Below are positions 22,998-32,344 of a stretch of DNA of 64,000 nt, in pieces. Origin of the DNA: Pomphorhynchus laevis (taxonomy: Eukaryota > Acanthocephala > Palaeacanthocephala > Echinorhynchida > Pomphorhynchidae). The notes under the pieces are model-generated. The model saw only the letters and a list, made by a program, of their open reading frames with translations, searched no databases and was not told the DNA's origin. Made by a program: the position numbers and the translations under genes. The stretch covers positions 1-64,000 of the forward strand of contig WNNJ02001223.1 of assembly GCA_012934845.2 (NCBI GenBank), given 5' to 3'. Position 1 is the first letter of the stretch, and each line of letters opens with the position of its first letter.

Positions 22998-23160
22998 ATA
23001 ATAATTTATTTAGTGGCAAATGCGTACCAGCTTCACGCTAGCAAAGAACAGTAAACAAGACGAGAATTGTCGAGGAAAGGAAGGTTGAGAAATGAAGGGG
23101 TATGGAAAATTACAAGGCGGAAAGCAATAAGAAGAAGACGAGTTTGAACACGACAATTAT
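22998..23160 (-). mobile_element. CR1/L2-like LINE, 3' fragment with internal deletion
   Basis: The end (ATTTAGTGGCAAATGCGTACC, terminal hairpin) matches the 3' end of the complete CR1 copy. The next part (GACGAGAATTGTCGAGGAAAGG…) matches a region about 220 bases further into ORF2 there, so the stretch between has been lost. Only about 160 bp remain. Confidence 0.8.
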
Positions 23161-23810
23161 ATCTACATTAGTGAAGCCATATCTTCTTTAAAACCGATAA
23201 TTATAACTGCTATATAATCAAACTCCGTCTTTACATTCTCTCGTAATATGGTATCCGTATTTTTACTCGATACCTCGATTTCCGTTTTTGATACATACCG
23301 TGGTATTTACTTTATCATTCTTATAGATCTTATCGAACAATCATATAGTCTTATTCCTTTTACATTTCTCATATCCTGAATATAATTATCTTTAGTTTTG
23401 TAATTGTTAAATGATATTTTTACTATATATCCCTTTAATTTCACATATTTGAAGATTATTTCGTTATTTGTTAATTTTATCCAATTCATATGATGTTCTC
23501 ATAACCTTTTCACATTTTCTTGGTTCTCAAATGTTTATGATATCAAATTGTGTCCCCTTTTAATATCGAACTTAAAATGTATGATTTTGGGTCACGATAT
23601 TAAAGTTATTAAATTATACAGAGTTACCTTTAATTCCTTGTATTGTGTCTGATATGATTTGTTCTACTGACAAGTTAATATTGACTTATGGACTTTGTTT
23701 TTCCGGTAATATGACCTCTGTCAGAAATACTGAAACTATATATTATTAATAGGACTATTATTTTTCTGCTTTTTCAAGAAAGTTTAATTTCATTTCTTAT
23801 ATTGGAGTAT
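23161..23810. other. Gene-free AT-rich spacer
   Basis: No supported gene, RNA or repeat. Only short chance frames are visible. Confidence 0.5.
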
Positions 23811-24254
23811 AAATCAACAAAATATTATTAAAATATTAAATTTACAATATATAAATAAACAAAATATTGCTAAAAATAAATTTAAACTCTAGAGCGGAAA
23901 ATTTTTATGGATGTATAATAAATATATCTTGTATTAGAATAAGATACTATATATTCAAACTTTATCAGAGAAAATACGTCATTAGCACGTGTTTGGCCCC
24001 GCTGCTATGTTGAGTCGAGGAATAGGGGCCGAAACATGATTACATAGCAGTTGTTCCTCCTAATGACCTCTAATTCTTATTCTGATACAACATCTGTTAT
24101 TTATTAGTCAATTCATAAAAATGACGTTTATTTTAAATTTCAATCTTTTATTTTAACTTGATATAAATAAAAGTTGTATAAAATCATATATAATTATTTA
24201 TTATTCATTTTTGTTTTATATATAGTATAAAATACGTAGACTCAGTTATCTGAT
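23811..24254 (+). mobile_element. Naiad 3'-end fragment (solo terminus)
   Basis: It begins in the last codons of the RT (AATAAATTTAAACTCTAGAG…TTTTTATGGATG) and runs through the structured 3' region to the shared terminus TACGTAGACTCAGTTATCTGATT. A duplicated ATAAATCAACAAAATATT block precedes it. This is the expected form of a severely 5'-truncated retroelement insertion. It differs more from the other copies than they do from each other, so it is probably older. Confidence 0.85.
23931..24088 (+). ncRNA. Conserved structured 3' region of the solo Naiad end
   Basis: Outer stem 23931-23943 with 24076-24088 (one G-T pair). Inner P1 GGCCCC 23995-24000 with GGGGCC 24025-24030. P2 CTGCTATGT 24002-24010 with ACATAGCAG 24042-24050. 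Strand order P1-P2-P1'-P2' makes it a pseudoknot. The stems are intact although single-stranded positions between them differ from other copies. Confidence 0.72.
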
Positions 24255-24749
24255 TAATGTATATATTTTGTTGTGGCTATTTTTGAATTTAAATAGTAGA
24301 AACACTAACGACTGAACATTTGCATCAGTTTGTTGAAAACATTAGAATAATGCGAATAGATCAGAAAGGGGCTGAACCCCGTTAGAAATTCGGATATTCA
24401 TTTTTCAATTGTTGTCTGCAATTGTTGTTTAAAAGAGCTAAATACAATTTTAATAAATTCATTAAATTTATCTCGCTTTCGCATTTTATCGATTCTACTG
24501 AAATACTCAGATAGTTCAATTGATAAGATATTTACACGAAATTTGCACAAATTGAAGTTGTTGCTAATGGCAACTAAACCTTTGGGAAATAACTCAAACA
24601 CGTATCGATATTTTTGTATTACGTTAATATTTTCGCGGTGTTTTGTTCATTATCAAAATCTCGTATCGAAATCGCAATCGAAATCGAGTAAGGTACAATA
24701 ATTGTTCATATTTGATAAAGGAATTGAGATACTTTATTGCTAATCGTAA
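24255..24749. other. Spacer upstream of the membrane-protein gene
   Basis: No gene seen. Presumably includes the promoter of the following gene; no distinct element could be picked out. Confidence 0.35.
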
Positions 24750-25586
24750 ATGGCAGTTATTTATAAAACAAGGCTATTGATTCAACTCATTTGTGTACTT
24801 TGTAATTGTGTCGTACTTATGGTATGGCCATTTGGATTACATGCAGGATGTAGATCACTTGCGTATTGGTGGTATTATCGTGCAATCGAGTCTAAAGGGA
24901 AAATTGCTTTAGAAGTATCTTTGATTTTGATTTCGATATATTCCGTAATATCCCATGCCTATTCAATTTGGATTGTAGCAACGGTATGTAAACATATTGA
25001 TAACTTGTCGAAGTTTAGGAAAACTCTTAAATTCAGATGTATATGTGTATCTCTCCAGATAATTTTCAGCATGACTTTGCTTGTAATAATTTTATCCTTC
25101 TATCATCATGTTAATAATCACAAAAGCTACAGAAATTTACATCTGTTTCCAGTCCATCGTCATTCACAAGCTTTAATGATAGGAAATATTTCTAAAGAAA
25201 ATGGTTCATTTATTGAAAACAGTGGCGACATGAGTAATGTGAGCAGAGGGGATAATCAACCTAGAATAATACTGAAAATCAATCAAGGATTAAATCAAAG
25301 GAACACACTTTTCAGTTTTGGCATTAAGATAGCACTAAAATGTTGCGCTAAATTCAATCAATCAGATTTAAATGTCGAACCACGTAGTCATCAAAAAATA
25401 TCAATCATACATTGTAATGATCACAACTTAACCTGCTCAGCAATGATATCAAAATTAATCAATAATAGTTGGGTATTGACAATCGGCATTTGTCTGCATC
25501 TTGTATGTGTAGGAGCAAGCGCGGTATTCTATGTTTCAACAATTTGGATCCAACGTTCTTCTATGAATCGAAGAAAAGTAGTATAA
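24750..25586 (+). CDS. Orphan four-transmembrane protein
   Basis: 278 codons in one exon, ATG start (MAVIYKTRLLIQLICVL). Hydrophobic segments at about residues 8-30, 52-78, 96-118 and 243-268 predict four membrane spans. A short first loop (residues 31-51, Cys and aromatic-rich: GLHAGCRSLAYWWYYRAIES) and a large polar loop (about 119-242) separate them. The large loop has N-glycosylation sequons (NISK, NGSF, NVSR) and several cysteines. This is the topology of tetraspan proteins such as claudins, but I see neither a claudin W-GLW-C-C signature nor a tetraspanin CCG. Both flanks are repeats, and there is no nearby related gene. The family is not recognised. A functional single-exon gene is likely given the long undisturbed frame. 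Confidence 0.7.
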   Translation: MAVIYKTRLLIQLICVLCNCVVLMVWPFGLHAGCRSLAYWWYYRAIESKGKIALEVSLILISIYSVISHAYSIWIVATVCKHIDNLSKFRKTLKFRCICVSLQIIFSMTLLVIILSFYHHVNNHKSYRNLHLFPVHRHSQALMIGNISKENGSFIENSGDMSNVSRGDNQPRIILKINQGLNQRNTLFSFGIKIALKCCAKFNQSDLNVEPRSHQKISIIHCNDHNLTCSAMISKLINNSWVLTIGICLHLVCVGASAVFYVSTIWIQRSSMNRRKVV

Positions 25587-25714
25587 CAATGCTTTCATAT
25601 ATAGAAAATAAAAAATGAATATAATGTTTTGTTTTTTAATGATTACGTTGCTGATAACTGTAATACGCATTAATTAATCGCAATAATAAGAATGCTAAGA
25701 CAAAAACAAATTCT
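25587..25714. other. 3' flank of the membrane-protein gene
   Basis: AT-rich sequence with GAAAATAAAAAATG soon after the stop; AATAAA within it may be the polyadenylation signal. Confidence 0.35.
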
Positions 25715-25922
25715 TATATATAACTTACTTTAAAAGTAATCGAATTGGCTCAACAATTAGCAATACAGATTTATTGACGTTTCAGTTGATCGATATTTAT
25801 AACTTTTTCAAAAGCTATAAGTATAGATCAACTGATTACAATTGAAAAAGGCTAAGGCCGAAACGTCAATAAATCTGTATTGCTAATTGTGGAGACAATT
25901 TGATTACTTTTAAAGTTATATA
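25715..25922. mobile_element. 208-bp palindromic Penelope-type footprint
   Basis: Arms of about 67 bp: TATATAACTTACTTTAAAAG…CAATACAGATTTATTGACG on the left and its near-perfect reverse complement on the right. The right arm contains AAGGCTAAGGCCGAAACGTC, the helix II-GAAAC-GTC part of a hammerhead; the left half carries the inverted GACGTTTC. The CTGANGA box is degenerate (TTGAAAA). Same architecture as the elements at 8936 and 32017. Confidence 0.65.
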
Positions 25923-25956
25923 CGGCTGAATTCGTAAACCAGAGTCCCCAACAGCA

Positions 25957-26820
25957 GTCATCAGCTCCATCAGTCTAATGTATCACTCCGAGACGCTCCT
26001 AACAATCCAGCAGTCATCGTCAGTCGATGAAGTGGTTAAGGTGCGTTTCGACTGCTTTTGTGATAACTAAAAAGACATCAGCAATTCCTCACGATGCTAG
26101 ACTAAATTAAGGGGCATAAAGCATTTTTACTGGCTTGTTGCGTGTGTGGACCTTCTAGTTATTCTTTATATAAGGCACAAATGCGTATCCGTTGGTTACG
26201 GGGGCACTGAATCTATCACAGGATTCCGAAAGGAATACGTTTTTTTATAAATTATTAGTGCGAAAAATCGCTTGAAACTGTGGTCCAGGAGCCAAAACGG
26301 ACTACGATTGATTTTAAATCCATATGTGCTGCTAAATAACCTGACTTCGATCATCAGTTCCATCAGTCTAATGTATCACTCCGAGACGCTCCTAACCACA
26401 CAGCAGTCATCGTCAGTCGGATGAAGTAGTTAAGGTGCGTTTCGACTGCTTTTGTGATAACTATAAAGACACCAGTAATTCCTCACGATGCTAGACTAAA
26501 CTCAGGGGCATAAAGCGTTTTTTCTGGCTTGTTGAGTGTGTGAACCTTCTAGTTATTCTTTATATGCACAAATGCGTATCCGTTGGTTACGAGTGCACTG
26601 AATCTCTTACAGGATTCCGAAAGCAATACGTTTTTTTAAAATTATTAGTGCGAAAAATCGCTTGAAACTGTGGTCCAGGAGCCGAAGCTGGCTACGATTG
26701 ATTTTAAATCCATATGTGCTGCTAAATAACTGCACTTCGATCATCAGCCCCATCAGTATAATGTATCACTCCGAGACGCTCCTAACCACCCAGCAGTCAT
26801 CGTCAGTCGGATAAAGTGGT
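25957..26820 (+). repeat. Tandem satellite, ~390-bp unit, about 2.2 copies
   Basis: Equivalent blocks CATCAGYYCCATCAGT recur with spacings of 393 and 390 bp. Each unit contains GCAGTCATCGTCAGTCG, a GTGGTTAAGGTGCGTTTCGA block, CACAAATGCGTATCCGTTGG and TGCGAAAAATCGCTTGAAAC. Units differ at only a few percent of positions. GTGGTTAAGGTGC resembles the 5' half of a Ser/Leu tRNA A-box region, but no good B box is found, so a SINE origin is unproven. A hairpin GCAGTC…GACTGC is retained in the units. A third of a unit recurs at 121-258. Confidence 0.85.
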
Positions 26821-27283
26821 TATATATAAACGATTTTGATCGATGGACTAATCACTGAGATTGGTCAGTTAATGACTGATCTACGCTGAATCGATACGAT
26901 CATCTATTCAATTTGATTGATATCAAGAGTAAAAGAGACGAAAAGAAGAAACATAGGAATTACATAGATTGCGAAAATTCTTCCAGTACTGATGTCGTAC
27001 ATGTTTATGATATAAGCCTGATAATTTAAGTGTTGACTAACGAAGTCTAGTTGCCGAAACGTTTTAATTCAAAAGGAATATATTTATCTTTCACTTTATG
27101 TCAGTTTCTTTTACATTCGCAAGATATATTTAAATACACAGTAGATTGATAAAGCAATAAAGCGAAACGTCCAGTTTATTCTGTACTTTACTAGTTCACT
27201 AGTTTATTGTAAATTTGCAATCAAATAATGAATCCTATTTATCAATTTATTGAGAATTTAATTATATATATGTTTGGGTAGGT
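26821..27283. other. Spacer with a decayed hammerhead-like box
   Basis: No gene. Around 27027-27065 the text CTAACGAAGTCTAGTTGCCG followed by AAACGTTTTAATTC has the GCCGAAACGTT end typical of Penelope-type hammerheads, but the first core box and helix II are degraded. A second AAAGCGAAACGTCC lies near 27160. Confidence 0.35.
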
Positions 27284-27430
27284 GTTTGAATCGAGCATAT
27301 TCTTCAGTCTGCAAACTCTCGTCACTCCTAGACGGTCATGTAATAGTCGGCAGCTATCGTCAGTAAGATGAAATATCACACGCCGTTTCGGCTGCCTATG
27401 TGACATTGTGAAAATGCATTTCCGACATCT
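27284..27430 (+). repeat. Divergent relative of the ~390-bp satellite
   Basis: The order of blocks CTTCAGTCTGC, CACTCCTAGACG, GGCAGCTATCGTCAGTAAG and CGTTTCGGCTGCC parallels the satellite's CATCAGTCTAA, CACTCCGAGACG, GCAGTCATCGTCAGTCG and CGTTTCGACTGC. The hairpin stem has changed on both sides together (GCAGTC/GACTGC becomes GGCAGC/GCTGCC). Confidence 0.55.
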
Positions 27431-27787
27431 AGCTTAAATTGTAGGTGGCGTTAGCTCTTAAATCCTACAATTTGCAATGCTGACCATCATTAATAACCAG
27501 ATGATCAAACTTTTGGATGCTTGACTGTAAGAAACCGAGATTGAGTGGATCAATTCTTTATATGCAAAACGCTTTATTATTATATAATGAAAGAGGTTAA
27601 TTCTAGTGATTTAAATGTAAATCCAACATATGAACGTAGTGAGTTAAGTTTAGAAACAATTATTACAAGTCACTGTTCTATAATGGAAAAAAGGGTATAA
27701 AGGTTGAATTAGATGATAAAACTATACCTATATGATATTTGAATCCAAAATTACATAAATATCCAATAAAACCTAGGTTCATATGTA

Positions 27788-28480
27788 GTGCGTTTCAAAA
27801 AATATTGTAAGGTAATTGAAATTAATACTGGTATAAAACACTATTTCAGTATTAATTCTACAAAAGAATTTTTAGAACAGACAAAAGGAATAAATTTTCA
27901 AAATATAAATACATACGAGTTTAGAACGCTTTATACAAATCTAGATTCAGTAGATATTAAAGAAGCGTTAGTTAAATTAATTAATCTTATATTCGGAAAA
28001 AGATATACATATATATGTTATAATAATTATAACGCCTATCTAACAAAAATTAACCATTAAGTAAATATAAATATATGGATAAAATTGAATTAATAGAATC
28101 CTTAAATATTTTGATAAATCAAAATTATTTAAAAGTAGGGACATCTATATTTAGACAAGTAAAAGGTGTTCCAATGGGTGGTAATATTAGCCCAATTATA
28201 GCTGACTTGTTTTCAAGCTTTATAGAATATGAATTTGTTCATAACTGTGTAAAAACTAAATCTAAACTATATAAATATATGAAATATGTTTCGATACATT
28301 GATGATATATGTGTATTTAATTCTAATAATTTTTATTCAATTAGTGAACAAATTTATCCAGAAAGCCTTATTCTTAACAAAACCAATATTGATGATAAAG
28401 AAGGTGTATATCTAGATATGAACATTAAATTAACATTAACTAAAACTACTATTAATTTATATCGTAAAGATGACATTTAA
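27788..28480 (+). pseudogene. Naiad copy C reverse transcriptase
   Basis: Three frames (27788-28060, 28075-28302, 28286-28480) cover the RT core: YFSINSTKEFLEQTKGINF, FRTLYTNLDSVDIKEALVKL (motif A; the usual DFSTLYTNL has mutated), SIFRQVKGVPMGGNISPIIA, then the YIDD catalytic box and GVYLDMNIKLTLTKTTINLY. The Penelope/TERT-type RT is recognised from the LYTNL and GxxMGxxxSPxxA patterns. Frameshifts separate the pieces. Confidence 0.85.
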
Positions 28481-28755
28481 ATTTACAAGAAACCTTTTCG
28501 CATCAGCATTCATGCATACCATATAATATTAAATATAATACATTAAATAATGAAATTTTAAGAATTGCAACAATATGTAATTATATTGGCTTTCTTCAAA
28601 ATCATTTAAATAATTTAATAGATACATATTTTTAACTCGGTTACTATAAAAATAACATCAAGCAGAAAATAATAAAATATATAAATCAACACAATAATAT
28701 AAAGAATAAATTTAAACTCTTAAGTGGCAAATTTTATGGATGGATAATATACTTT

Positions 28756-28906
28756 GTATTAGAATAAGATACTAGATAGTTTTATCAGAGGAAATACATC
28801 ATTAGCATGTATTTGGCCCCGCTGCTATGTTGGGTAGAGGAGTTAGGGGTCGAAACATAAAAGCATATCAGTTCCTCCTAATGACCTCCAATCCTTATTC
28901 TGATAC
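28756..28906 (+). ncRNA. Conserved structured 3' region of Naiad copy C
   Basis: Outer stem GTATTAGAATAAG with CTTATTCTGATAC, then GGCCCC with GGGGTC (one wobble) and CTGCTATG with CATATCAG (one mismatch) in pseudoknot order, and AGAGGA with TCCTC. The stems are slightly degraded compared with the other two copies. This fits a non-functional copy. Confidence 0.65.
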
Positions 28907-29524
28907 ATAGTTTGTTATTTATTAGTCAATTCATGAAAATGGCGTTTATTTTAAATTTCAATTTTTTATTTTAACTTAATTTAAATTATAAAACATCTTA
29001 AAACAATTATTTATTTTATTATTTAATTATTAAATTTTGATTTATCATTATTATGTTTTGTTTATTTTATAATTATATTAAATACGTAGACTCAGTTAGC
29101 TGATTTGATTTCAAAAGTTAAGCAGGCAGCCGAAACGTCATCGAGATGACTCATACTACAGATGAGTGCTTCCGTTCATCTTTGACTATAGAAGTGACAT
29201 ATAGTAATCTGATCGTTATGGGTTGACCAGTTACCCGACCGCAGCTTTCAACATATTGCCGTATTCCATTAAAATCTATCACTATTGTTATCATGCATGT
29301 TTGATGCAATCTTAATGATACAAATGCCAAATTCTTTAAAATGACAAAAAATGACACAATGCCGCATCATAAAAACCTCTAATATAAATAAATATAATCT
29401 GATAAGCAACTTTTAAGTTTACTATATTTTTGACTCTAAAATTAAGCAATTTATAGAAAATGCGATTTTTCAAAAGTCAAGCAGAGAGCCAAAATGTGAT
29501 CAAGATGGATCATACTAATAATCA

Positions 29525-31296
29525 GTGCTTCCGGTCATCATTGACCAGAAGCTTTCCTCAATTGATGACTATGAATACAAGTGTTACACTAAGCAGGAAT
29601 GCATAAAATTATCCAAGCTCTGTGGGAAACAAATTCATACTACGACGCTAAATGGTCTACCGTTGAAACATCTACGCATATTCAATAAGCCAAACAAAAT
29701 GTGCTACACAACGAATAAAATACCACTCAATTACTCTAATGTTATGAATCTATCGAACACGCCATTGTCGACTGAAACATTGGAAACTATCTCACTTGAT
29801 TTAAACTACGTTCCTTTTCCACGAGAGTTTCCGCGTACTGAACTAATCACGTCGATTAAATACGCAGCTGTGGAATCGTTGAAAGACGTTAATGCTGCTG
29901 ACCCAAAGCTGATAATCGACTCGATCAACCGGAACGTTATAAAGCTGTATGTTACAATACCGCCAAATAGCTACGAGTGTTCTAACACAAAAAGCTTATT
30001 TTGGAATGTAATCAAACAACTAAAACAGAACAAGGAGATCAAAATATGTAATGCCGATAAAGGTAATAAAGTGGTCGTCTGGAATACAATCGATCATGAC
30101 GCGGAAGCCCTCAGACACCTAGAGTCTGATACTTATACACAAATAACAAACGACGAACACCAAGCTATAATCAAGAGGGTAAGCGATACAATTGACCGAA
30201 GGTTCAAAGATTCATCGATCTAGAAACAACTCAAAGTTAATAGCCCAAAGCCTGGGAAGTTCTATATGCTTCCAAAAGTACACAAAGCTATACGACCGGT
30301 GCGTGAACGCCCAATAATATCCAACATAGGAACAGCCACCGAAAAACTCTCAAAATGGCTACACAATGAGTTGTTCCCGGTGCTTAGAAGCATGCCATCA
30401 TATATTGGAAGCACCGAAGAATTCCTACGAATTCTTGACAGATCAAAGAGCAACATCAAAGGCAACAATATGGCAACCCTTGACGTAGAGTCTCTATTTA
30501 CAAGCATCGACACGCACAAGGGAATCGAAGCGATAAAAGCTCTTCTTACAACAGCGGGATGGGACGAGAGTCAGATACATGTCATTTGCGAACTTCTGGA
30601 GGTTGTACTAACATGCAATACATTCAGCTATAAGGACAAGCTATTTCATCAACTCAAGGGAACAGCTATGGGGACACCCGTAGGTCCTACATACGCAGGC
30701 CTCTACGTAGCCTAGATCGAAAACAATTTTCTTGCATCCACCCTATAAACCCAACATAATGGGTACGCTACGTCGACGATATCCTCATAGCATGGTCACA
30801 CTCCACATCCGACTTAATTAAGTTATATGAGTCTCTAAATAAATGCTCTGAGTTGAAATTTACACTTGACAACCAAGATGATAAAGAAGTTCCATTACTC
30901 GACTGTCTGTTATATAAATCGCAATTTGGCATATGGGAAACCAAAAGCTACTCCAAATTTGATGGTATGAAATCATATGTACACGCAAAGAGTGTACATC
31001 CCTCTGCAATGAAACGACTCATAATTCGAAACGAAGTGTATCGAATTAGAAAAATATGCTCTCAAAAAACTGACTTCATGCAGTGCATCGAAACAATGAA
31101 AGAGCAATTCATCGAGCGAGGCTATACGAGAAAACAAATTGAGAGACAAATTCAGTATGGATGGAGTAAGTCGAGGAAAGAGTTATTGCAGTTAACAAAA
31201 AAGACTGGAGAATACACAAATAAAAAGCTTGATTGGAATACAAGTAACGAAACAGAGGTTAGTACGGTGAACCGAATGAAGAACCGAATGAGCTGA
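29525..31296 (+). pseudogene. Penelope-like reverse transcriptase, interrupted
   Basis: N-terminal region (LKHLRIFNKPNKMCYTTNKI, ICNADKGNKVVVW, the KADKG-like motif of the family). The RT core follows: KFYMLPKVHKAIRPVRERPI, ISNIGTATEKLSKWLHNEL, NMATLDVESLFTSIDTHKGI (motif A), HQLKGTAMGTPVGPTYAGLY and RYVDDILIAWSHS (catalytic box, 30766-30801, in another frame). After the core come the PLLDCLLYKSQFGIWETKSY block and a Lys-rich thumb-like segment. Stops lie at 30220-30222 and 30712-30714 and a frameshift precedes the YVDD box, so this copy is dead. Confidence 0.88.
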
Positions 31297-31539
31297 ACTT
31301 CTGTGTAACTTATAACCCAGCATATCGCAACCTTCCACGGGATTTCAGCAAAATAAAATTAGATGTACCGGAAAACGCGAGAGAGAAATGGAAATATCCA
31401 CGCGTTCGATACAAGCTTCCATCTGACTTGGGTAACCTAATAAGACACATAGATACAGAAAATACGACAAATGAGTGTCGTAGCTACAAATATAGGATCA
31501 AACGATGCAAAAATTGCGCGGATATGCGAGAAACAGCAG

Positions 31540-31990
31540 AATTTTAAAGCGCAGCAACTAACATGAAATATAAAATTTGTGCTGCACTGAATTGCAAAAC
31601 CGCCGGATCTGTATATCTTATCAGCTGCAAAAACTGCGAAGCTCAGTAGCTCAGTATGTCGGTCAAGCGGGTACAACGTACTATTTACGCGCGAACAATC
31701 AGCACCGAGACATTTTCCAACAACCAATTACGGATGGTGTTGTAGCACACATGGTGGCAAATCCGTCTCATAAAATAGAGACTATTCTGATAGATGGACC
31801 TACAACTAACAAGCATATCCGCAAGAAGAAAGAATAATTCTGGATCGGACAACTCATGACCGATCTGTCGCTCAACACCAATGACCATCCATTTTTCGAA
31901 TTCGAAGAAAAAGTAAAAGAAAACGAAAAAGAAGAAAAAGAAAAAGAAAATGCGTTAAATTCTTCCAGAGCATTGACGCACTAATACACG
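31540..31990 (+). pseudogene. Penelope-like GIY-YIG endonuclease, frameshifted
   Basis: CAALNCKTAGSVYLISCKNC in one frame and AQYVGQAGTTYYLRANNQHR in the next give the GIY-YIG pair with its zinc-binding cysteines and the catalytic Arg of the following helix. After that come VVAHMVANPSHKIETILIDG, a Lys-rich stretch, a stop, FWIGQLMTDLSLNTNDHPFF and an acidic-lysine tail. This domain makes the nick for target-primed reverse transcription in classical Penelope elements. The duplicated GCTCAGTA at the frameshift suggests a small local duplication. Confidence 0.82.
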
Positions 31991-32054
31991 ACACACTTCC
32001 CGGTGCAGTAATATCTATAAAACAAAAACAGCGTATTGTAATCATATTCCGGTG

Positions 32055-32092
32055 TTGTAACTGAGGAAGGTGATAGCCGAAACGTTTTACGA
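32055..32092 (+). ncRNA. Hammerhead ribozyme motif at the Penelope terminus
   Basis: Helix I TTGTAA (32055-32060) pairs with TTACGA (32087-32092, one G-T). Core CTGAGGA at 32061-32067, helix II GGT/GCC around TGATA, GAAA at 32079-32082, helix III AC/GT without a loop, and T32086 at the cleavage position. Every conserved core position is filled. The tiny helix III matches the form described for Penelope-like elements. Confidence 0.72.
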
Positions 32093-32246
32093 AAAAATAT
32101 AAGTTGCTTTAGTTTATCTGGTTCTTTTTCAAAACCTTATATATATACTTATATATAAGTATATATATACTTATATATACTTATATATAAGTATATATAT
32201 AAGGTTTTGAAAAAGAACCAGATAAACTAAAGCAACTTATATTTTT

Positions 32247-32284
32247 TCGTAAAACGTTTCGGCTATCGCCTTCCTCAGTTACAA
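32247..32284 (-). ncRNA. Inverted twin of the hammerhead motif
   Basis: Minus-strand copy in the opposite palindrome arm. Helix II is GGC/GCC, fully Watson-Crick, where the other arm has a G-T pair, so this arm may be the less decayed one. Core boxes CTGAGGA and GAAAC are intact. Confidence 0.7.
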
Positions 32285-32344
32285 CATCGGAATATGATTA
32301 CAATACGCTGTTTTTGATTACAATACGCTGTATTGTAGCACAAT

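Larger units (their letters stand above)
27561..29106 (+). mobile_element. Naiad-type Penelope-like element, copy C (5'-truncated, internally deleted)
   Basis: Starts in the middle of the element (ATAATGAAAGAGGTTAATTC) and runs through RT to the shared 3' terminus TACGTAGACTCAGTTAGCTGAT. The GIY-YIG half is absent. About 70 bp around the CSAF…FKKYC stretch are missing, and there are further frame breaks. It is the only copy here that retains the catalytic box RYIDDICVF (28292-28315) as well as the PMGGN motif and the C-terminal tail. Very similar to copies B and D, so it inserted recently relative to the LINE remnants. Confidence 0.88.
29107..32092 (+). mobile_element. Canonical Penelope-like element (RT then GIY-YIG)
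   Basis: Full-length but decayed copy of a classical Penelope-like retroelement. Two partial 5' repeats (TTAAGCAGGCAGCCGAAACG… at 29118 and TCAAGCAGAGAGCCAAAATG… at 29483, period about 366) look like the tandem pseudo-LTR arrangement known for this group. They are followed by an RT and a C-terminal GIY-YIG endonuclease, and a terminus with a hammerhead motif. Two in-frame stops and a few frameshifts interrupt the ORF. Base composition is clearly less AT-rich than the Naiad copies. The domain order is the opposite of Naiad, so both Penelope architectures coexist here. Confidence 0.88.
32017..32316. repeat. 300-bp near-perfect palindrome at the Penelope 3' end
   Basis: Arms of about 145 bp: CAAAAACAGCGTATTGTAAT…GAACCAGATAAACTAAAG-type sequence runs in both directions from an AT-rich centre of alternating ATATATAC/TTATATAAG near 32165. 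Differences between arms are very few. The left arm is the natural end of the Penelope element, and the right arm is its inverted copy. Confidence 0.92.

Noticed and set aside
23931-24088. Hammerhead ribozyme in the Naiad 3' region
   Set aside because: GGCCGAAAC looks like the second hammerhead box, but no CUGANGA precedes the GGCCCC strand in any of the three copies, so the pseudoknot reading is better.
25957-26820. CRISPR array
   Set aside because: The unit is about 390 bp without a repeat-spacer alternation, and the sequence is clearly eukaryotic.
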